In this document: piece by piece, positions 50,706 through 59,366 of the stretch
How the letters are laid out: every line of letters begins with the position of its first letter
How positions within the stretch are numbered: the stretch's first letter is position 1
From: Microtetraspora malaysiensis
Lineage (GTDB): Bacteria > Actinomycetota > Actinomycetes > Streptosporangiales > Streptosporangiaceae
Length of the DNA stretch: 64,000 nucleotides
Assembly (NCBI RefSeq): GCF_001528665.1
Contig: NZ_BBYJ01000005.1
Span: 372,001 to 436,000 of the forward strand
Reading direction: 5' to 3'
Translations under genes and position numbers: made by a program
Notes under the pieces: generated by a model
What the model was told of the DNA's origin: nothing
The model's database searches: none
The model's input: only the letters and a program-made list of their open reading frames with translations

Positions 50706-51077
50706 ATGCACACCTCGCTGCCTGACTTCGACATGCCCAACGAGGAACAGGTGCACTTGGCCGCCGAGTCGTTCCGGCTGCTGTCCGACCCCACCCGCAT
50801 CAAGATCCTTTGGGCGCTGCTGCAAGGGGAGTCTTCGGTGGCCTGCCTGGCCGAACTCGCTGACGCCGCCCCCACCGCGGTCAGCCAGCACCTGGCCAAG
50901 CTGCGCCTGGCCGGGCTGGTCAAGGGCCGCCGCGAGGGCACCTTCGTCTACTACAGCGCGGCCGACGAACACGTGCGCCGCCTTCTCGCCGAGGGTCTGT
51001 TCCACGCCGACCACATCGACCGCGCCGACCAGGCCGGTGGCCGGGCTTCCGCCATGCCCGCACGTACTGCCTTCTAA
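50706..51077 (+). CDS. ArsR/SmtB metal-sensing repressor
   Basis: A 123-residue winged-helix repressor. The HTH is VACLAELADAAPTAVSQHLA followed by KLRLAGLVKGRREGTFVYYS (about residues 50-88). The last helix contains ADEHVRRLLAEGLFHADHID, an exact D-x-H-x10-H-x2-H pattern of the alpha-5 metal site that binds Zn, Co or Ni in SmtB/NmtR-type sensors. It lies divergent from the P1B-4 ATPase, the usual arrangement of metal sensor and exporter. The ATG at 50706 is preferred; an ATG at about 50671 would add 12 residues. Reads past its stop continue into the region before the broken ATPase. Confidence 0.88.
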   Translation: MHTSLPDFDMPNEEQVHLAAESFRLLSDPTRIKILWALLQGESSVACLAELADAAPTAVSQHLAKLRLAGLVKGRREGTFVYYSAADEHVRRLLAEGLFHADHIDRADQAGGRASAMPARTAF

Positions 51078-51220
51078 TCTGGGACTCCCCCGGACGCCTC
51101 GGAGGGGCTCCGGCGCGCTGTTGCCGACGATCGCTCGCCACAACGCATCAACGCGGTCGCGCTGTGCCCCAGCTACGGCGAGCCGACCGCCGAGCCGGCG
51201 CGTGCCGCGGAGGAGGGGCG

Positions 51221-51808
51221 ATGAGTGACGCGTGCGGCTGCGGCTCCACCGAGCCTCGCGAGCAGGGGGCCGAGGAGGAAGAGCGGGAGCCGCAGCGGCT
51301 ATGGCAGGTCAGCGAGCTGCGGTTCGCCGCCGCCGCGGGCATCGGGCAGGTGCACGCCGACCTGCGTCCGCAGGACAAGTCCGCCATCGTGGCGGACATG
51401 CGGCGGGCGCGGCCGACCGCGATGGTCGGTGACGGCGTCAACGACGCACCCGCTCTCGCCGTCGCCGACGCCGGGATCGCCATGGGCGCCATCGGCACCG
51501 ACGTGGCGATCGAGACCGCCGACGTCGCCTTGATGGGTGAGGACCTGCGCCATCTGCCCCAGGCGCTCGCGCACGCCCGCCGCTCCCGGGCGATCATGCT
51601 GCAGAACGTCGGCCTGTCCCTCGCCTTGATCGGTGTGCTGATCCCGCTGGCCGCCTTCGGCGTGCTGGGCCTGGCCGCGGTCGTGGCCGTGCACGAACTC
51701 GCCGAGATCGTCGTCATCGGCAACGGCGTTCGCGCCGGGCGTGCCAAGCCACTGCCCCTGGCCCAGCAGGTGAGCCCCGCGCTCGCACCGGCGACGGCGG
51801 GAGCGTGA
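51221..51808 (+). pseudogene. Metal P-type ATPase with large in-frame internal deletion
   Basis: An open 195-residue frame joins the N-terminus of a CadA-type ATPase (MSDACGCGSTEP, then LWQVSELRFAAAAGIG) directly to its C-terminal third (VHADLRPQDKSAIVADMRRA, MVGDGVNDAPALAVADAGIA, VAVHELAEIVVIGNGVRAG). The missing 450 or so residues include the first membrane helices, the actuator domain, the CPC/SPC metal site and the DKTGT phosphorylation site, so it cannot transport ions. The start (ATG with GGAGGAGG) is intact and the frame is kept, so a short membrane protein with a P-domain remnant may be made. It lies 143 bases after the ArsR gene. Confidence 0.8.
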
Positions 51809-52006
51809 GCACGCACGCATGACCACGCCCCCGCAGCCCGGCCACCGGCCACGCGGAGCCCGAACGGCCCCGGTAGGCGGCCCGCCGAGGGCGTGTCCGT
51901 TGGAAGCGTGAACGCGTCCGGCTCGCGGAGGCCGGCCAGGCCGGGTCGGTGTGAGGATCGGGACATCCCCCGAGCGGCAGTCGCCGCCCCGATCCAGGAG
52001 GTTCTC

Positions 52007-52309
52007 GTGATCATTGCCATGGTCGACTTCGACATCGCCGCTGCCGACCGTGCGGCGGCCCTGGCCCAGGTCGACAGCGTTCGCGACGAGGTGCGCGCGA
52101 TGCCGGGTAACGTCGCCTACCGGGCGTACGCCTCCCGGGAGGACGCGACCCGGGTAACCGTGATCCACGAATGGGACGACGAGGAGTCATTTGCCGGCTA
52201 CCTGAAGTCAGACTCCTTCGCACGCTCTGGTGAGGTGCTTCGGCCGATGATGGTCGGGTTGCCGGTGAGCCGGCGCTTTCGCGCGGAGTTGCTGGAGACC
52301 GTGGCCTGA
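52007..52309 (+). CDS. Antibiotic biosynthesis monooxygenase (ABM) domain protein
   Basis: A 100-residue ferredoxin-like dimeric alpha/beta-barrel protein. IAMVDFDIAAADRAAALAQV opens the domain, PGNVAYRAYASREDATRVTV is the central strand pair and IHEWDDEESFAGYLKSD is the ABM hallmark. Some ABM proteins are cofactor-free monooxygenases on quinones; many are of unknown role or act as haem-degrading or detoxifying enzymes. The GTG at 52007 has AGGAGG about five bases before it. It is followed 46 bases later by an AraC regulator on the same strand, perhaps in one transcript. The substrate is unknown. Confidence 0.8.
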   Translation: MIIAMVDFDIAAADRAAALAQVDSVRDEVRAMPGNVAYRAYASREDATRVTVIHEWDDEESFAGYLKSDSFARSGEVLRPMMVGLPVSRRFRAELLETVA

Positions 52310-52355
52310 CCGGTGTCATGGCGGCTCCCTATGATTGGTCGATGCGAGGCTGCGG

Positions 52356-53108
52356 ATGAACCGGAAGGCGTACAGCTTCGTCCGCACGTTCCCGCAGGAG
52401 CCCGCTCGCGCGCTTGAAATGGACGGCCATTACCTGCTCTGCGCCTCGGCCGGTGCCCTCCGGCTCGAGGCGCAGGGCCAGGCGTGGCTGCTGCCGCCGG
52501 CACGGGCCGCCCTGATCGAGGCGGGCCAGGCGATCAAGGTGAGCATCCCGCAGCCGGTCACGACCGCGTCCGTGCTGTTTGACCCCCGATTCACCGCGGC
52601 CCCGCCGGCGCCGTTGACCGTGTTCGACCTCAGCCCTCTGGCACGCGCGCTGGTCAACGAGTGCGGCACCTGGGGCGAGAGCGACGAACCTCTTACGGCG
52701 TACGCCGAGACACTTTTCACCGCACTCGCCGCGGTGTCCTGGCGGCTCGCCGAGCGGCCGAGTCCAGTCGTCGTGCCGGCGGGGCGATCACCGGAGCTAC
52801 GTCGAGCCCTGCAGTTGACCGAGGAGCGGCTCGGCGGCGAGCTCCGCTTCGAGGACGTGGCAGAGGAGGTGGGCCTGGCGCCACGGTCGCTGGCCCGGCG
52901 CTTCGAGGATGAGACCGGTATGACGTGGCGGGCGGTCCTGCGCCGGATGCGGATCCTGCGTGCGATCGAAGAACTGGCTGCGGGCGATACTCCGATCACC
53001 AAGATCGCGTTCGCGGTCGGCTACACCTCACTGTCGGCGTTCAACGCCGCGTTCCGACAGCTGACCGCCCGCACGCCCACGGAGTACCGAGCCAGCTTCC
53101 GGCCCTGA
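52356..53108 (+). CDS. AraC family regulator
   Basis: A 250-residue regulator. The cupin-like N-terminal half (DGHYLLCASAGALRLEAQGQ then AWLLPPARAALIEAGQ) is followed by two AraC helix-turn-helices: LRFEDVAEEVGLAPRSLARR (about residue 160) and TPITKIAFAVGYTSLSAFNA followed by AFRQLTARTPTEYRASF (about 212). Length is normal for the family. The ATG at 52356 has GAGG six bases upstream. It follows the ABM gene. Its target may be that gene or its own promoter. It is separate from the ABC/BTAD block that starts about 40 bases later with the repeat promoter. Confidence 0.88.
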   Translation: MNRKAYSFVRTFPQEPARALEMDGHYLLCASAGALRLEAQGQAWLLPPARAALIEAGQAIKVSIPQPVTTASVLFDPRFTAAPPAPLTVFDLSPLARALVNECGTWGESDEPLTAYAETLFTALAAVSWRLAERPSPVVVPAGRSPELRRALQLTEERLGGELRFEDVAEEVGLAPRSLARRFEDETGMTWRAVLRRMRILRAIEELAAGDTPITKIAFAVGYTSLSAFNAAFRQLTARTPTEYRASFRP

Positions 53109-53143
53109 CCAGGTCCGGGCTCACGGCGGCGATCAGGTCCGAT

Positions 53144-53222
53144 GCGGTGTCGTGTCAGCGGCCGCGTCAGCACCGCGACGGCCCGGTATCAGGGCGGTCG
53201 GCGATCGTGGATGCCATGAACG
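53144..53222 (+). promoter_or_regulatory. Heptamer-repeat promoter block A (copy of block B)
   Basis: 79 bases that match 59360-59438 (opposite strand) at 75 positions. It holds four heptamer repeats GTGTCAG (53152), GCGTCAG (53164), GCGACGG (53175) and GTATCAG (53186), starting 12, 11 and 11 bp apart, followed by the ATG of the exporter ATPase. The phasing equals one DNA turn and resembles SARP operator geometry. Confidence 0.65.
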
Positions 53223-54160
53223 GATCAGCGATCGCGGTCTCGGGGCTGCGAAAGGCATACAAAGACAAGGTCGTGCTCGACGGCATCGACCTTGATGTCC
53301 GTACCGGCACGATCTTCGCTCTGCTCGGCCCCAACGGCGCCGGGAAGACCACGACGGTGAACGTGTTGACCACGCTGCTGTCCCCCGACGCCGGGAAGGT
53401 GGTCGTCGCCGGGCACGACGTGGCCACGGAAACGAAGGCGGTGCGCGCGGCCATCGGGGTCACCGGGCAGTTCGCCTCGGTGGACGACCTGCTCACCGGC
53501 GAGGAGAACCTGCTGCTGATGGCGGATCTCCTGCACCTGCCCAAGGCGGAGGGCAAGCGAGTCGCCGGCCGGCTGCTCGACCGGTTCGATCTGGCTGAAG
53601 CGGCGGGCAAACCGGCGTCCTCCTACTCCGGCGGCATGCGCCGCAAGCTGGACCTCGCCATGACGCTGGTCGGCAAGCCGCAGATTATTTTCCTGGACGA
53701 GCCCACGACGGGACTCGATCCGCGCAGCCGCCGCACCATGTGGGAGATCATCCGGGAACTGGTCGCCGGCGGCACGACCATCTTCCTCACCACCCAGTAC
53801 CTCGAGGAGGCCGACGAACTCGCCGACCGCATCGCCGTACTCGATCAAGGCCGGCTGGTCGCCGAGGGCACCGCCGACGAGCTCAAGCGCCGGGTTCCCG
53901 GCAGCCACGTCCGGCTGCGGTTCACCGACCGGCACGCGCTCGACGTCGCGGCACAGGTCCTGCACGCGTCCACAAGGGACGACGAAGAGCTGACCTTGCG
54001 GGTACCCGGCGACGGCGGGGTGCGGTCATTGCGCGCGCTGCTCGATCGGCTCGATCGGCATTCCATCGACGTCGAGGAACTGTCGGTGCATACACCGGAC
54101 CTGGATGACGTCTTCCTCGCCCTCACCGGTCACGGGAACAAGGAGATCAACGCACGATGA
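53216..54160 (+). CDS. DrrA-type ABC exporter ATP-binding protein
   Basis: A 314-residue ATPase of the daunorubicin-resistance (DrrA) family. Walker A is GPNGAGKTTTVNVLTTL (about residue 40), the signature is YSGGMRRKLDLAMTLVG (about 140), Walker B is IFLDEPTTGLDPRSRRTMW and the switch His is replaced by Gln in LTTQYLEEADELADR, as usual in DrrA. The C-terminal domain (RRVPGSHVRLRFTDRHALDV...) is the family's regulatory extension. The ATG lies inside the end of repeat block A. The stop overlaps the ATG of the permease. It probably exports a drug or endogenous metabolite. Confidence 0.9.
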   Translation: MNGSAIAVSGLRKAYKDKVVLDGIDLDVRTGTIFALLGPNGAGKTTTVNVLTTLLSPDAGKVVVAGHDVATETKAVRAAIGVTGQFASVDDLLTGEENLLLMADLLHLPKAEGKRVAGRLLDRFDLAEAAGKPASSYSGGMRRKLDLAMTLVGKPQIIFLDEPTTGLDPRSRRTMWEIIRELVAGGTTIFLTTQYLEEADELADRIAVLDQGRLVAEGTADELKRRVPGSHVRLRFTDRHALDVAAQVLHASTRDDEELTLRVPGDGGVRSLRALLDRLDRHSIDVEELSVHTPDLDDVFLALTGHGNKEINAR

Positions 54161-54906
54161 ACGTCATCTCAGACTCCGCGACCATGCTGCGGCGCAACTT
54201 CCGGCACACGATGCGAAATCCGGTGGCGCTGTTCAACGGCATCATCATGCCGATCTTTCTGATGTTCCTGATGGTCTACGTATTCGGCGACGCGTTCAGC
54301 GTCGGCGTGAACTACGCCGATTACGCGACACCGGGGCTGATCCTGACGACCGTCTGCTACGGCATCGGCTCCACCGCGATCGCGGTGAATTCCGATATGA
54401 CGAACGGATTCATCAACCGGCTTCGCGTCATGCGGGTGTCCCGGGCCGCGGTGCTGAACGCGCACGTGATCGAGACCGTGCTGCGGAGCCTGGTGGCCAT
54501 CGCGCTCGTCACCGGGGTCGCGCTGCTGATGGGATTCCGGCCGTCGGCGAGCTTCGCGGAGTGGCTCGGCGTGATCGGCATCGTCGTGTTGACGGTGGTG
54601 GCGATCGGCTGGCTGACCGTCGCCTTCGGCCTCGCGGCGAAAACGCCGGAAAGCGCGGGCATGGCCGCTGTCCCGCTGATGCTGCTTCCCTTCTTGAGCA
54701 GCGCGTTCGTGCCGGCCGACAAGATGGGGCCGGGTGTGCGGCAATTCGCGGAGTACCAGCCGTTCACCTCGGTCATCGAAGCCCTGCGCGGGTTGCTGAC
54801 CGGCACGCCGTCGGCGGGCTCGGCCGTCAGGGCGGTCGCCTGGTGTGTCGGGCTGGCGCTGATCGGCTACCTGTGGGCGCGCCGGTCGTTCACGAAGCGA
54901 GGGTGA
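54157..54906 (+). CDS. DrrB-type ABC exporter permease
   Basis: A 249-residue inner-membrane protein with six helices. It starts NVISDSATMLRRNFRHTMRN, the DrrB start, with NPVALFNGIIMPIFLMFLMV and later FINRLRVMRVSRAAVLNAHV (about 85-105) as the coupling loop. PLMLLPFLSSAFVPADKMGP (about 170-190) is the conserved periplasmic end. It is translationally coupled to the ATPase (ATGA overlap). Its 3' end overlaps the convergent regulator gene by 17 bases. Together with the ATPase it forms a full-size exporter by dimerisation. The substrate is unknown. Confidence 0.88.
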   Translation: MNVISDSATMLRRNFRHTMRNPVALFNGIIMPIFLMFLMVYVFGDAFSVGVNYADYATPGLILTTVCYGIGSTAIAVNSDMTNGFINRLRVMRVSRAAVLNAHVIETVLRSLVAIALVTGVALLMGFRPSASFAEWLGVIGIVVLTVVAIGWLTVAFGLAAKTPESAGMAAVPLMLLPFLSSAFVPADKMGPGVRQFAEYQPFTSVIEALRGLLTGTPSAGSAVRAVAWCVGLALIGYLWARRSFTKRG

Positions 54907-57900
54907 TCTCGGCCAGTTCGCGCCAGTCCCGCCGCTGCCCGTCACGGATCGCCTCGGTGAACACGGTTTCACCGAGGCGATTCCGCGTCTCCGCGGTGAT
55001 CCTGGAAACGTCCGGCAGCGAACGATCCGGCGTGCCGCGCACGCCGTCGCTCGCCGCGAGCAACCGCGCGGCCTGCTCGTCCTGTCCCTGGCGCAGCGCG
55101 AGATCCGCGATCCCGACCAACACCTCGGCGATCAGCGGCTGGTACGCCGTCTCCGCCGCCGCGCGGAACGCCTCGCTCCGATGCGCGCGGGCCGTCTCGA
55201 GGTCCGCGGTGAGGTAGCCGGACAGGTCCATGGCCTTGGCGCGGATCCAGCCGCTCACTTCCTCGCTGCCCGGCGTCGCCCGCACCGTGTCCAGGTGCCG
55301 GCGTGCCTCATCCGGCTCGCCGCGCCAGCGCGCCAGCTGCGCCTTCGAGAGCGCCAGCTCGGCAAGCGCGTCCGGCCAGGTGATCCCGCCCGCGCACCGC
55401 TGCGCTTCGGTCATGGCGGACGTGCTGGATCGCTCATCGCCGAGCAAGCAGTACAGCTGAGCCTGCCGCAGCCGCAGGCTGACCACTTCCTCCCGCACGC
55501 CCAGCTCGGTCAGCGCCGTGCCCGCCTCTTCGTAGTGCTCACACGCGCGGGCGAACTCGCCGCACATGGCGAGCCGATCGGCCAGGAACGCCAGCGCCAA
55601 CGAGATCCCCATCCGGTCACCCAGCGTGCGGAACTCGGCCAGGGCGATTTCGGCGTCGATGTCCACATCAGTCTCGTCACCGCCGAGCGTGAGCCGGAAT
55701 CGGCCACGCGTGAGCCTGGCCTGCGCGCGCACCCATGGATCGTCATCTGCGACGAGCGGCTCCAACGCGGGCAGGAACCCCGTCGGCTCGTGCAGCATCC
55801 GCTCCCAAAGCCCGACGAACCCGAGCATGGGGTGGCGAGACCCGCTGCGCCGGGTGACCCGGTACGCCTCGTGGATCCACTCCCGCGCCTGATACTGATC
55901 GCGGCCGACCCCGGAGGTCAGGAACACTGTCACGATGGTGTACGCCAGCGCCCGCACCTCATCGGGCACCTCACCGGGCATCGAAGCCGCCGCGATGCTC
56001 AACTCGGTGCCCTCGGCCCGGTGCCCGCTGAGGAACCAGTGCCAGCCCGCCGCCCCGACCAGCCGCATCGCCTTGTGGGCCCATCCCTCGGCGATCGCCC
56101 CGCGCAGGGCCGTACTGATGTTGTCGTGCTCGGCGTCGAGCGTGGCCAGCCATTCCAGCTGTTCGGCCCGGCGCAGGTGCGGATCGGCCGTCTCGGCCAG
56201 CTCGGTGAAGTAGGCGAGGTGCGCCCGGCGGGCCGACACGGTCTCCCCGGCTTCGGTGAGCCGGTGCGCCGCGTACTCCCTGATGGTGTCGAGCATCCGG
56301 TAGCGCGGCGTGCCCTCGCCGTCGGCGAGCAGCAGCGACTTCTCGATCAACGCGGTGAGCACGTCGAACACCTGCTCCCCGGCGAACGCCTCGTCCCCGC
56401 ACACCCGCTCGGCCGCTTCCAGGCTCGCCCCGCCGGAGAACACCGAGAGCCGCCGCAGCACGCCGCGTTCGGCCTCGGTGAGCAGATCCCAGCTCCAGTC
56501 CACGACCGCGCGCAGCGTCTTGTGCCGGGAGAGCGCCGTACGGCTGCCGCCGGTCAACAGGCGGAATCGGTCATCGAGCCGATGCGCCAGCTGATCGACG
56601 GTCATGGTGCGCAGCCGTGCCGCGGCCAGTTCGATCGCCAGCGGGATCCCGTCGAGTGCCCGGCAGATCCGCGCCATGGCCGCCAAGGTGGGCGCGTCGG
56701 AGCCGATGTCCTTGCGTACCAGATCCGCGCGGTCCCGCAGCAGCCGCACCGCGGGCGAGGACCCGACCTCGGAGGGGTCCGCTCCCTTCGCGGGCAGCGC
56801 GAGTGGCTCGACCAGCCACAGCACCTCCCCGGTGATGCCGAGCGGTTCCCTGCTCGTGGCCAGAATCCGCAGCCTCCGGCACTCCCCCAGAAGCCGATCC
56901 GCGAAAGCCGCGGCCGCCTCGATCACGTGCTCGCAGTTGTCCAGGATCAGCAGGATCGCGCGCTCCCGGACCGCGGCGATGAGCCGATCCATCGGCTCTC
57001 CACCCCGCGCGTCACCGAGCAGCGGCTGGTCACGCAGGCCGATCGCGGTGAGGGCGGCCTGCGCCAGGTCACCGCCTGCCCGGACCGAGGCCAGTTCGAC
57101 CAGCCACGCCCCGTCCGGCAGTTCGGCGAGCATCGTCCGCGCGGTCTCGGTGGCCAGCCGGGTCTTGCCGGAGCCGCCCGGCCCCGTCAAGGTGACCAGC
57201 CGGTGCGTGCTGGCCAGATCGGCGACCGCGGCGATGTCATCGGCCGTGCCGACGAAACTCGTCAGCTCGGCGCGCAGGTTCGTCCTGCGGTTCTCCGCCC
57301 GCTCGCCCAACTCGCCCCGGAGCAACGCGGTGTGCAGCGCGGAGAGCTCGGCCGACGGATCGGCGCCCAGCTCCTCGGCGAGCCGCTCGCGCGTCCGCTG
57401 GTACACGGTCAACGCCTCGGTCCCACGCCCCGCCTCCGCGAGCGCTCGCATCAAGGCCGCCACGAACCCCTCACGCAGCGGATACGTGGCGACCAGCTCG
57501 GTCAGTTCGGAGACCAGCTCCGAGCCGCGGCCGAGGCGGATGTCCGCATCCACCCGATCCCCGAGCGCGGCAACGTACAGCTCGTCCAGCCGCGCGACCG
57601 CGGCGTCGAACGCATCGCTGCCGTGCAGCGCGATGTCCGCCATGGCCGTACCGCGCCACAACGCCAGGGCCGAGCGGAGCAGATCCGCCCGCGCCGCAGG
57701 CTCGGCGGCGCGGCCCTGACCGACCAGGTGCTCGAACCGGGCCACGTCCACGGCATCAGGGGTCACCGCCAGCCGATACCCGCCGGAATCCGCCTCGATC
57801 ACGCCGTCCGGCAACACCCTGCGCAGCCGGGACACCAACGCCTGCAAGGCGTTCACTTCGTCCGCGGGCGGCCGTTGCCCCCAGATCCAGTCCACGAGCC

Positions 57901-58033
57901 TCGCGCGCGTGACGATCCGGCCGGGGTCGAGGGCGAGGACGGCCAGCAGCGCCCGCAGCCGAATCCCGGGAACCTCCACCACGGCTCCATCGCCGTTCCT
58001 GACCTCGAACGGTCCGAGCAATCCGACGCGCAC
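54890..58033 (-). CDS. AfsR/BTAD-type transcriptional regulator with NB-ARC ATPase and TPR
   Basis: A 1047-residue regulator. Residues about 1-95 form an OmpR-like winged helix (VGLLGPFEVRNGDGAVVEVP and ALQALVSRLRRVLPDGVIEA). Residues about 100-245 form the bacterial transcriptional activation domain (BTAD), giving SARP-type DNA binding. The P-loop ATPase (LTGPGGSGKTRLATETARTM, about 288) and ALLILDNCEHVIEAAAAF-like Walker B form an NB-ARC STAND module. A long TPR region fills the C-terminus. It is of AfsR-like size. The GTG at 58033 is preferred over a start 12 codons upstream. It follows the P450 gene by 80 bases on the same strand and is convergent with drrB. Its likely target is the heptamer repeats of blocks A and B. 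Confidence 0.9.
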   Translation of the reverse strand: MRVGLLGPFEVRNGDGAVVEVPGIRLRALLAVLALDPGRIVTRARLVDWIWGQRPPADEVNALQALVSRLRRVLPDGVIEADSGGYRLAVTPDAVDVARFEHLVGQGRAAEPAARADLLRSALALWRGTAMADIALHGSDAFDAAVARLDELYVAALGDRVDADIRLGRGSELVSELTELVATYPLREGFVAALMRALAEAGRGTEALTVYQRTRERLAEELGADPSAELSALHTALLRGELGERAENRRTNLRAELTSFVGTADDIAAVADLASTHRLVTLTGPGGSGKTRLATETARTMLAELPDGAWLVELASVRAGGDLAQAALTAIGLRDQPLLGDARGGEPMDRLIAAVRERAILLILDNCEHVIEAAAAFADRLLGECRRLRILATSREPLGITGEVLWLVEPLALPAKGADPSEVGSSPAVRLLRDRADLVRKDIGSDAPTLAAMARICRALDGIPLAIELAAARLRTMTVDQLAHRLDDRFRLLTGGSRTALSRHKTLRAVVDWSWDLLTEAERGVLRRLSVFSGGASLEAAERVCGDEAFAGEQVFDVLTALIEKSLLLADGEGTPRYRMLDTIREYAAHRLTEAGETVSARRAHLAYFTELAETADPHLRRAEQLEWLATLDAEHDNISTALRGAIAEGWAHKAMRLVGAAGWHWFLSGHRAEGTELSIAAASMPGEVPDEVRALAYTIVTVFLTSGVGRDQYQAREWIHEAYRVTRRSGSRHPMLGFVGLWERMLHEPTGFLPALEPLVADDDPWVRAQARLTRGRFRLTLGGDETDVDIDAEIALAEFRTLGDRMGISLALAFLADRLAMCGEFARACEHYEEAGTALTELGVREEVVSLRLRQAQLYCLLGDERSSTSAMTEAQRCAGGITWPDALAELALSKAQLARWRGEPDEARRHLDTVRATPGSEEVSGWIRAKAMDLSGYLTADLETARAHRSEAFRAAAETAYQPLIAEVLVGIADLALRQGQDEQAARLLAASDGVRGTPDRSLPDVSRITAETRNRLGETVFTEAIRDGQRRDWRELAEITLAS

Positions 58034-58113
58034 GCCAGCAATTGTGCCGATAACCGCCCCCGCGCGCACACCGCCCGCATGCCGGCCCCAGGACAGCCGT
58101 CACCGGCCGGCGG

Positions 58114-59313
58114 TCACACCTCCCAGGTGACCGGGAGGCTCTTCACCCCGTAGACGTCGGCGGTCTCCGGGCGCAGGGCGACCTCTTCGGCCGGTACGGC
58201 CAGCCGCAGCGTGGGGAAGCGGTTGAGCAGTGCGGGGAGCGCGACCCGCATCTCGACGCGGGCGAGTTGCTGGCCCAGGCACTGGTGGATGCCGTGGCCG
58301 AAGGCCAGGTGCCCGCCGTCCTGCCTGCGCAGGTCGAGCACGTGGGGGTCGGTGAAGCGCCCGGGGTCGCGGTTGGCGGTGTTGTAGGACAGGATGACCG
58401 TCGTACCGGCCTTGATGGTGTGGCCGCCCAGCTCGACGTCCTCCAGCGCCGTCCTCATGAATGACTTGACGACGGTCAGATACCGCAGCAGCTCCTCCAC
58501 GGCCCCGTCGATGAGTGCGGGCTCGGCGCGTAGCGCGGCCAGTTGCGCCGGATTCTGCAGCAGCGCGAAGGTGCCCAGCGCCAGCATGTTGGCGGTGGTG
58601 TCGAACCCGGCCGACAGCAGGATCAGGGCCATGCCCCGCAGCTCCTCGTCGGTCAGGTCGCTGTCGGTGAGGTCGCTGAGCACGTCGTCCGTGGGGTTGG
58701 CGCGCTTGGCGACCACCAGCTCCCCGAGGTACTGCTGGGTCGCGGTGTAGGCCGCGATCAGTTCCTCGTCGCTGGTCTCCCCGCCGAGGAACTTGTCGAT
58801 CTGATCCTGGAAGCGGCCCCGGTCCTCGTACGGCACGCCCAGCAGTTCGCAGATCACGACGGCGGGGATGGGCTTGGCGAACGCGGTCACCAGGTCGGCC
58901 GACGGGCCGGCCTTCTCCATGGCGTCCAGGTGGTCGGCGGTGATCTGCTCGACCCGCTCGGTGAGCAGGCGCATCCGCCGTACGGTGAACTTGCCCACCA
59001 GCGGTTTGCGGTAGCGGCTGTGCTGCGGCTCGTCCATGAGGATGAACTCGCCGGGCGGCGCCGGGGGGACCTCGATGTCGCCGAAGTCGACCAGCGGGTG
59101 GTGGCGCATGAGCTCCCTGCGTGAGCTGAACCGCGAGTCGGCCAGGACCGACCGGACCAGGTCATAGCCGGTGATCAGCCAGCCCTGGTGTCCGTCGGGG
59201 AAGGGGAAGCGGCTGATCGGGCTGTGCTCGCGGGCGTCGATCAGCTCCTTGGGCGGGTCGAAGGGACAGCCGGGCCGGCGCGCGGTCGGCAGCGTGGTGA
59301 CGGTGTGTTCCAT
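58114..59313 (-). CDS. Cytochrome P450
   Basis: A 399-residue soluble haem monooxygenase of the actinobacterial class I type. The haem-ligand loop is LAFGHGIHQCLGQQLAR (Cys about residue 343), the I-helix oxygen-binding motif is ILLSAGFDTTANM (about 245) and the K-helix ExxR is EELLR (about 287). GYDLVRSVLADSRFSSRREL is the usual B-helix region. No ferredoxin or reductase gene is adjacent, so redox partners must come from elsewhere. The ATG at 59313 is used; an in-frame ATG at 59319 also follows the GAGGAGAGGA site. The gene is preceded by repeat block B and a 12-residue mini-ORF, and followed 80 bases later by the BTAD regulator. Confidence 0.92.
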   Translation of the reverse strand: MEHTVTTLPTARRPGCPFDPPKELIDAREHSPISRFPFPDGHQGWLITGYDLVRSVLADSRFSSRRELMRHHPLVDFGDIEVPPAPPGEFILMDEPQHSRYRKPLVGKFTVRRMRLLTERVEQITADHLDAMEKAGPSADLVTAFAKPIPAVVICELLGVPYEDRGRFQDQIDKFLGGETSDEELIAAYTATQQYLGELVVAKRANPTDDVLSDLTDSDLTDEELRGMALILLSAGFDTTANMLALGTFALLQNPAQLAALRAEPALIDGAVEELLRYLTVVKSFMRTALEDVELGGHTIKAGTTVILSYNTANRDPGRFTDPHVLDLRRQDGGHLAFGHGIHQCLGQQLARVEMRVALPALLNRFPTLRLAVPAEEVALRPETADVYGVKSLPVTWEV

Positions 59314-59327
59314 GGCCATTCCTCTCC

Positions 59328-59366
59328 TCAGCCGTGGGATGCCTTGCGCAGCCCCGAGGCGTTCAT
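59328..59366 (-). CDS. 12-codon leader ORF derived from a DrrA start
   Basis: The ORF starts at the same ATG as in block A (MNASGLRKASHG) and is the 5' end of a second DrrA-like gene, with the first codons of drrA recognisable (SGLRKA in both). A TGA ends it 15 bases before the P450 start, within the P450 ribosome site. It is probably a leftover of gene replacement. Translation is inferred. Confidence 0.45.
   Translation of the reverse strand: MNASGLRKASHG

Noticed and set aside
55181-58153. 990-codon open frame on the plus strand opposite the BTAD regulator
   Set aside because: Its translation is rich in Arg, Gln and Pro without any domain, while the minus strand encodes a complete AfsR-like protein. 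It is a high-GC composition artefact. The same applies to long open frames opposite RecD2 (33535-35628), the metal ATPase (48692-50725) and the MocR gene (13671-14966).
52007-59313. Natural-product gene cluster (ABM, exporter, AfsR-like regulator, P450)
   Set aside because: There is no core biosynthetic gene (PKS, NRPS, terpene cyclase, RiPP precursor with maturase) in the window, so a cluster call is not supported. The P450 and exporter are better described as a regulator-linked cassette.
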